Shown here: in pieces, positions 39,241 to 64,000 of the stretch | How the letters are laid out: every line of letters begins with the position of its first letter | How positions within the stretch are numbered: the first letter of the stretch is position 1 | DNA from: Oxyruncus cristatus | Taxonomy: Eukaryota > Chordata > Aves > Passeriformes > Cotingidae | Reading direction: 5' to 3' | Length of the DNA stretch: 64,000 bases | Assembly: GCA_013399855.1 (NCBI GenBank) | Contig: VXAY01004951.1 | Coordinates: forward strand, 452,332-516,331 | Translations under genes and position numbers: made by a program | Notes under the pieces: model-generated | What the model was told of the DNA's origin: nothing | Databases searched by the model: none | The model's input: only the letters and a program-made list of their open reading frames with translations

Positions 39241-42089
39241 TAATGGAGATAAAGAAAGTGCAGCAGACAGTTAAGAGAATGTTACCAGGGAAGAAGCATT
39301 AAGTGGCCAGCACTTCAGTAATATTTGGAAGCAATCCAGCACTATACCTGACTTCTAAACCACCTGCAAATGGAAATGCTGCAGACATACACAAACTAGA
39401 GGAAACCACCTCAAGATTTGACTCTTCAGTGTCAGTTTTGCACTATTTCTGACAGTTTTTAAAGTAACATCAAAAGTATTTGAAGGAAGACTTGTAAATA
39501 GTGTGGGATCAAAATGAACATGGAGAAAGCAGCCAAAAAGAGCATGAAGAGTTTTCAGGGCCATCTGACGTGTTTCTTCATTTCTGACTAGTTGAGCTTA
39601 GTCTGCCACCAGAGAGAACCAGGAGGTTTCCTCAGCAGCAAAAAACCACACTGAAATCTTTATTCAGAGTAGTAAGATACTTACTAGAAAAAAAAAAAAA
39701 GGAAAAAAGGAAAAAAAAAAAGTAAGTTATTAACTTCCATCTTAAAATATTTGCAGAGCTCCATTCTCACCATCCAAAGAGGCTTTCTAGCCCATTCTTC
39801 TGGCCTTTCAACCATTATCTCCTCCCCTCTACAAAATCACATTACTCCCTGCTCTTTGGGGTCCTTTATGCCAAAACTGACTCCCATTTGTCATATTTTT
39901 ACATAATGTCCCATTTTACATAATGACAAAGGAGCAAGAGCCCCATCCACTACTGCAGGCTTCTCCCAGACCCTGCTTGAGGACAGGTAGCTCACACTTG
40001 TCACAAAACCCTGTGCAGTGCCAGCAATCAGTGCAAGGAGGAGAAATTCACATTAAAATAGAAGACCTAGATGCACAGAGATTCATGGTAAATGAAAAGA
40101 AAGAGAAGTTTTCTAGACATGGGAAGCAGGACTTTTTTCTACTTCAATTTTCTGCACACACGTGAATGTTAAGCAAATCAAAACTTCTCCTGCCTCAGAA
40201 AGGGCAGTTTAGATCTGGATTCCCAAGCCAACCTGCTCGCAACTAGGGATTAAGAGCAATTGCTACCTCAGCTGCTTCTCCTTCACAGTATAAACTAAGT
40301 CCATTTATATGCCAAAACACGTGCCTTTCTCCAGCCTTAAAGACACGGACTCTCATCTGAGGTCGTGTCACTCCCCTATGACTTTTGTCCATGAGCGGGA
40401 ACAGCCACGTAGTTCTTTTGCCTGGCCAAGATCTGAATTGTGTTCAGTATTCTCCTACAATGCCAGTTCTTTCAGTATAACCAGAACTGGGTTTTGGATC
40501 CTGACCTGTGCCAAAATGTTAAAGGCAATTCAACACAGAAGGGATAAGTTGGCTCATCCTGCCACAGCCTGAGCACATTTTCCAACCACTCTAATTAAAG
40601 AATCATCAGTATTAGAGAACCTGGGAGCAGGACTGACTGACCACCTACTTGGATGAATGAGTTATTTAGGCCAAACTCTTTTGAGAACCAAAGGATGCCA
40701 CATCTCCACATAAGAAATGTAGCACTGATGCTCTTCACTGGAAACTGTGAACACCTCTTGGGGATCTTTCTCACCAAAAGGTCTGTACCAGTACAGACTG
40801 GCAGCCTGAAAGTAGAAGTCTTTCTGTATGATGCTTGTTCTTCCCCATCAAACCATTTGCCAAACTGTATCCAACGGATTCTCTCATGATCGTTTGCAGA
40901 ACAACATGTTTTTGAGAAATACACAGCAGGCGCTAAGACTGGAGAAAGACACAAGGAAATCTTTTATGAAGATTTGCAAAGTGAAACCTGACCTCTGCAG
41001 AGCCAACACATTTGTTCAGCTTCAGTGCAACTGACAGGACATGTGACACAGTTTTAAGGGGCTGAAGCAGAACAGAGTCCATCAAGAGACTCCACAGAGG
41101 CTCTTTCACAATCCCAAGCCAACATCTCCCACTCTCTGGTCTGATCCCCTTCAGTGCAGCCCTACTGGAAATGGTGCTCAGCTGGACAAGGGAGCTCTGG
41201 CACTTTCCCACTGAGGTACCAGTGGGAACAATCAGGCATTGAAATCTGTTAAGAGAACTTGCCTAGATGGTAGTGATCAAACTCTAAAGAGTTTATTTGT
41301 GCACGGCGCATTCTGTATAAACAAGTCTGATTTCCAAGGAGTGGCTAACAGCTCTGGGCTACACGATTCTAACAGCCACCAGAGTCCAAGTGGTGACTGT
41401 TGGCCACATGGTGAACTCCCCTTGGTATCACAGTCACATAATAGGGCGTTCAGGATATTTCTTGCAACGTCCTTTATTAAATATTCTCTTTGATACAGAA
41501 TATGTAAGCAAAAATAGTTTACAATCTCTGTTTTGGTACTTCTTACAGGAGTCTTCTGTGTAGTCACTGCCACAGCAGCTCATGTTGGCATTTAAGGAAT
41601 AAGTCTTTAGCAGAAGTCAGGTCTCTCACTGTGTGAGATCTGTCCTACACAAGAAAGTTATAAGAGTAGGCACCGGAAAATGCCTATAGAAACCATGAAA
41701 ACTCTGAATTCCAGTCTTCAGCTAATAAAGAAACTTAACAACTGTGTCACAGACACATTATTCTTACTAAATGAAACAGCAGAATAGGAAAGTGCAACCT
41801 CCAAAGCTTACAGAAGTCATGGCAGTGCACCCCAGTGCAGCAAAAGATGAGGAAATGCCTCACAAGCACAGATGCCACAATACAGTGTAGAAGGTTAAGC
41901 ACAGCACTGCCCAGCTAAACCTGCCAGCTTGGAATGCTATTTCCAGTGCTGGAAATTTGTCATGTTAACGACCATGAGGCAACTGGTACCACCCACCCTG
42001 ATGGGATTCCACCCCACAAAAATTAAGACAGCATGAACAGATTCTGCTTTGACTTCCGCCTGCCACAGCTGCTGCACGGCCTGTCTGAG
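39241..42089. other. Intergenic DNA downstream of POLR1A
   Basis: No gene recognised. An A-rich run with GG interruptions lies at about 39689-39724. The part next to POLR1A could belong to a longer 3' UTR if the poly(A) signal near 41470 is used. Confidence 0.5.
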
Positions 42090-42361
42090 ACCCAGACAGA
42101 CTCCTGTGTTTTATTATTTTCTATCTAAACCAATCATCTCATTTTTTACATTGATGAACAGTAAATAAATGTTTCTTCAGATCAAAGAATGGCTCCTATA
42201 CTCATTAGATAGATAAGGCTCCCTGGGTATCCAGATTGAGAAGCTGCCTGGCACAGGGAAGATGACTGGGGACACAGCCACGTGCCCTCACTGTGTAGCT
42301 GTAGAGCACACACAGCTCTTATGAACATTTCACTCAGAATCCTTAAGTTATCACCAAAACA
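42090..42361 (-). other. POLR1A: POLR1A 3' UTR with poly(A) signal
   Basis: On the minus strand, AATAAA reads at 42115-42110, about 250 bases past the stop codon, followed by moderately G/T-rich sequence. This is the nearest canonical signal, so cleavage near 42085-42095 is likely. Another AATAAA on the same strand near 41470 could give a longer form. Confidence 0.65.
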
Positions 42362-63027
<20,666 letters not shown>

Positions 63028-63905
63028 ACATAGAATCAAATAGGTTGGAAAAAACCTCTAAGATCTAGTCCAACCCTTAACCCAGCACTGCCAAGGCCAC
63101 CACTAAACCATGTCCCTAAATGTCACATCTACACATCTTGTACAAACCTCCAGGGATGATGATTCCACCACTGCCCTGGGAAACCTATTCCAGTGCTGCA
63201 CCACCCTTTTGATGAAGAAATTGTTCCTAAATCCAATCCAAATCTCCCCTAGCACAACTCTTGTCCTGTCACTTGTTACTTGAGAAAAGAGACCAACCCC
63301 CACCTCGCTACAACCTCCTCAGGTAGTTCAGGCTCTGCCCTGAGCCTCCTTTTCTCCAGGCTAAACACCCCCAGCTCCCTCAGCTGCTCCTCATCAGACT
63401 TGTGCTCCAGACCCTTCCCCAGCTCTGTTGCCCCTCTCTGGACACACTCCAGCACCTCAATGTCTTTCCTGTAGTAAAGGGCTTAAAACTGAAGACAGGA
63501 TTCAAGGTGTGGCCTCACCAGTGCCGAGTACGGGGGGACAATCAAATAGTGTGCCCTGGTCCTGCTGGCCACACTATTTCTGATACAGGCCAGGAGGCCA
63601 TTGGCATTCTTGGCCACCTGGGCACGCACTTCTGGCTCATGTTAAGCCACTATTGACCAGCACCCCCAGGGCCTTTCCTTTCCCTCTGGGCAGCTTTCCA
63701 GTCACTCTGCCCCCAGCCTGCAGTGCTGCAGGGAGTTGTTGTGATCCAAGGGCAGGACCCAGCACTTGGCCTTGCTGAACTTCAGACCACTGGCCTCAGC
63801 CCATCGATCCAGCCTTTCCAGATCCCTCAGCAGAGCCTTCCTGCCCTCCAGCAGATCAACACTCCTGCCCACTTTGGTGTCACCTGCAAAAACTAACCAA
63901 GGGTG
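63028..63905 (-). mobile_element. CR1 LINE, 5'-truncated, inside a POLR1A intron
   Basis: Read on the minus strand this is the end of a CR1 non-LTR retrotransposon. The reverse transcriptase part begins at the FADDTKLG motif, here FAGDTKVG with one catalytic aspartate lost, followed by [20 protein letters not shown]. Downstream comes the [20 protein letters not shown] segment, and the 3' end lies at about 63028. It is truncated at its 5' end near 63905, as most CR1 copies are, and has frame breaks. It has the same orientation as POLR1A. Confidence 0.93.
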
Positions 63906-64000
63906 CACTTTGAATTGCTGAGAATTTGCTGAGAAGGACAGGGAGGAAGGAGGATGTAAACGCATGAAATGAAAGCAATATTTTATCTTCCATGCTGCTA

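Overview
The window is vertebrate nuclear DNA, almost certainly from a bird and probably a songbird. The main repeats are CR1 LINEs on both strands. There is also one short element with a tRNA-Ile-like head and a CR1-like tail, the design known from passerine SINEs such as TguSINE1, and one solo retroviral LTR. Genes are split by introns with consensus splice sites, and nothing looks bacterial.

The only gene I can prove is POLR1A, the largest subunit of RNA polymerase I, on the minus strand. Twenty-two coding exons lie between 62277 and 42362. Joined in frame they give the C-terminal 1171 residues and the natural stop codon. They include the metal-binding NADFDGDEM loop, the bridge helix, the trigger loop, the acidic jaw insertion and the conserved C-terminal clamp tail. 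The exons for the N-terminal third lie beyond 64000. A poly(A) signal at 42110-42115 marks the probable 3' end.

Region by region: 1-11200 is non-coding with a SINE at about 657-788 and a CR1 at about 6284-6890. From 11200 to 12330 there is a CpG-rich island broken by a 370-base assembly gap (11333-11702), probably a promoter and first exon. In mammals the next gene on this side of POLR1A is ST3GAL5, but no coding exon of it is visible, so this is inference. At 12781-13388 there is a solo LTR with a 4-bp target duplication. From 13389 to 42090 I see only intergenic DNA with CR1 copies (31.5 kb, 33.2 kb, 38.9 kb and a long decayed one at 18.7-20.0 kb) and a probable very old LINE at 14.9-16.9 kb. 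From 42090 to the end is POLR1A, with a CR1 inside its intron at 63.0-63.9 kb.

The most interesting details are in POLR1A. A perfect 51-bp tandem duplication copies one 5' splice site, and the outer copy would bring in an immediate stop. One intron uses a GC-AG splice pair. A G/T-rich tract lies just past another donor. I found no new multi-gene system in this window.
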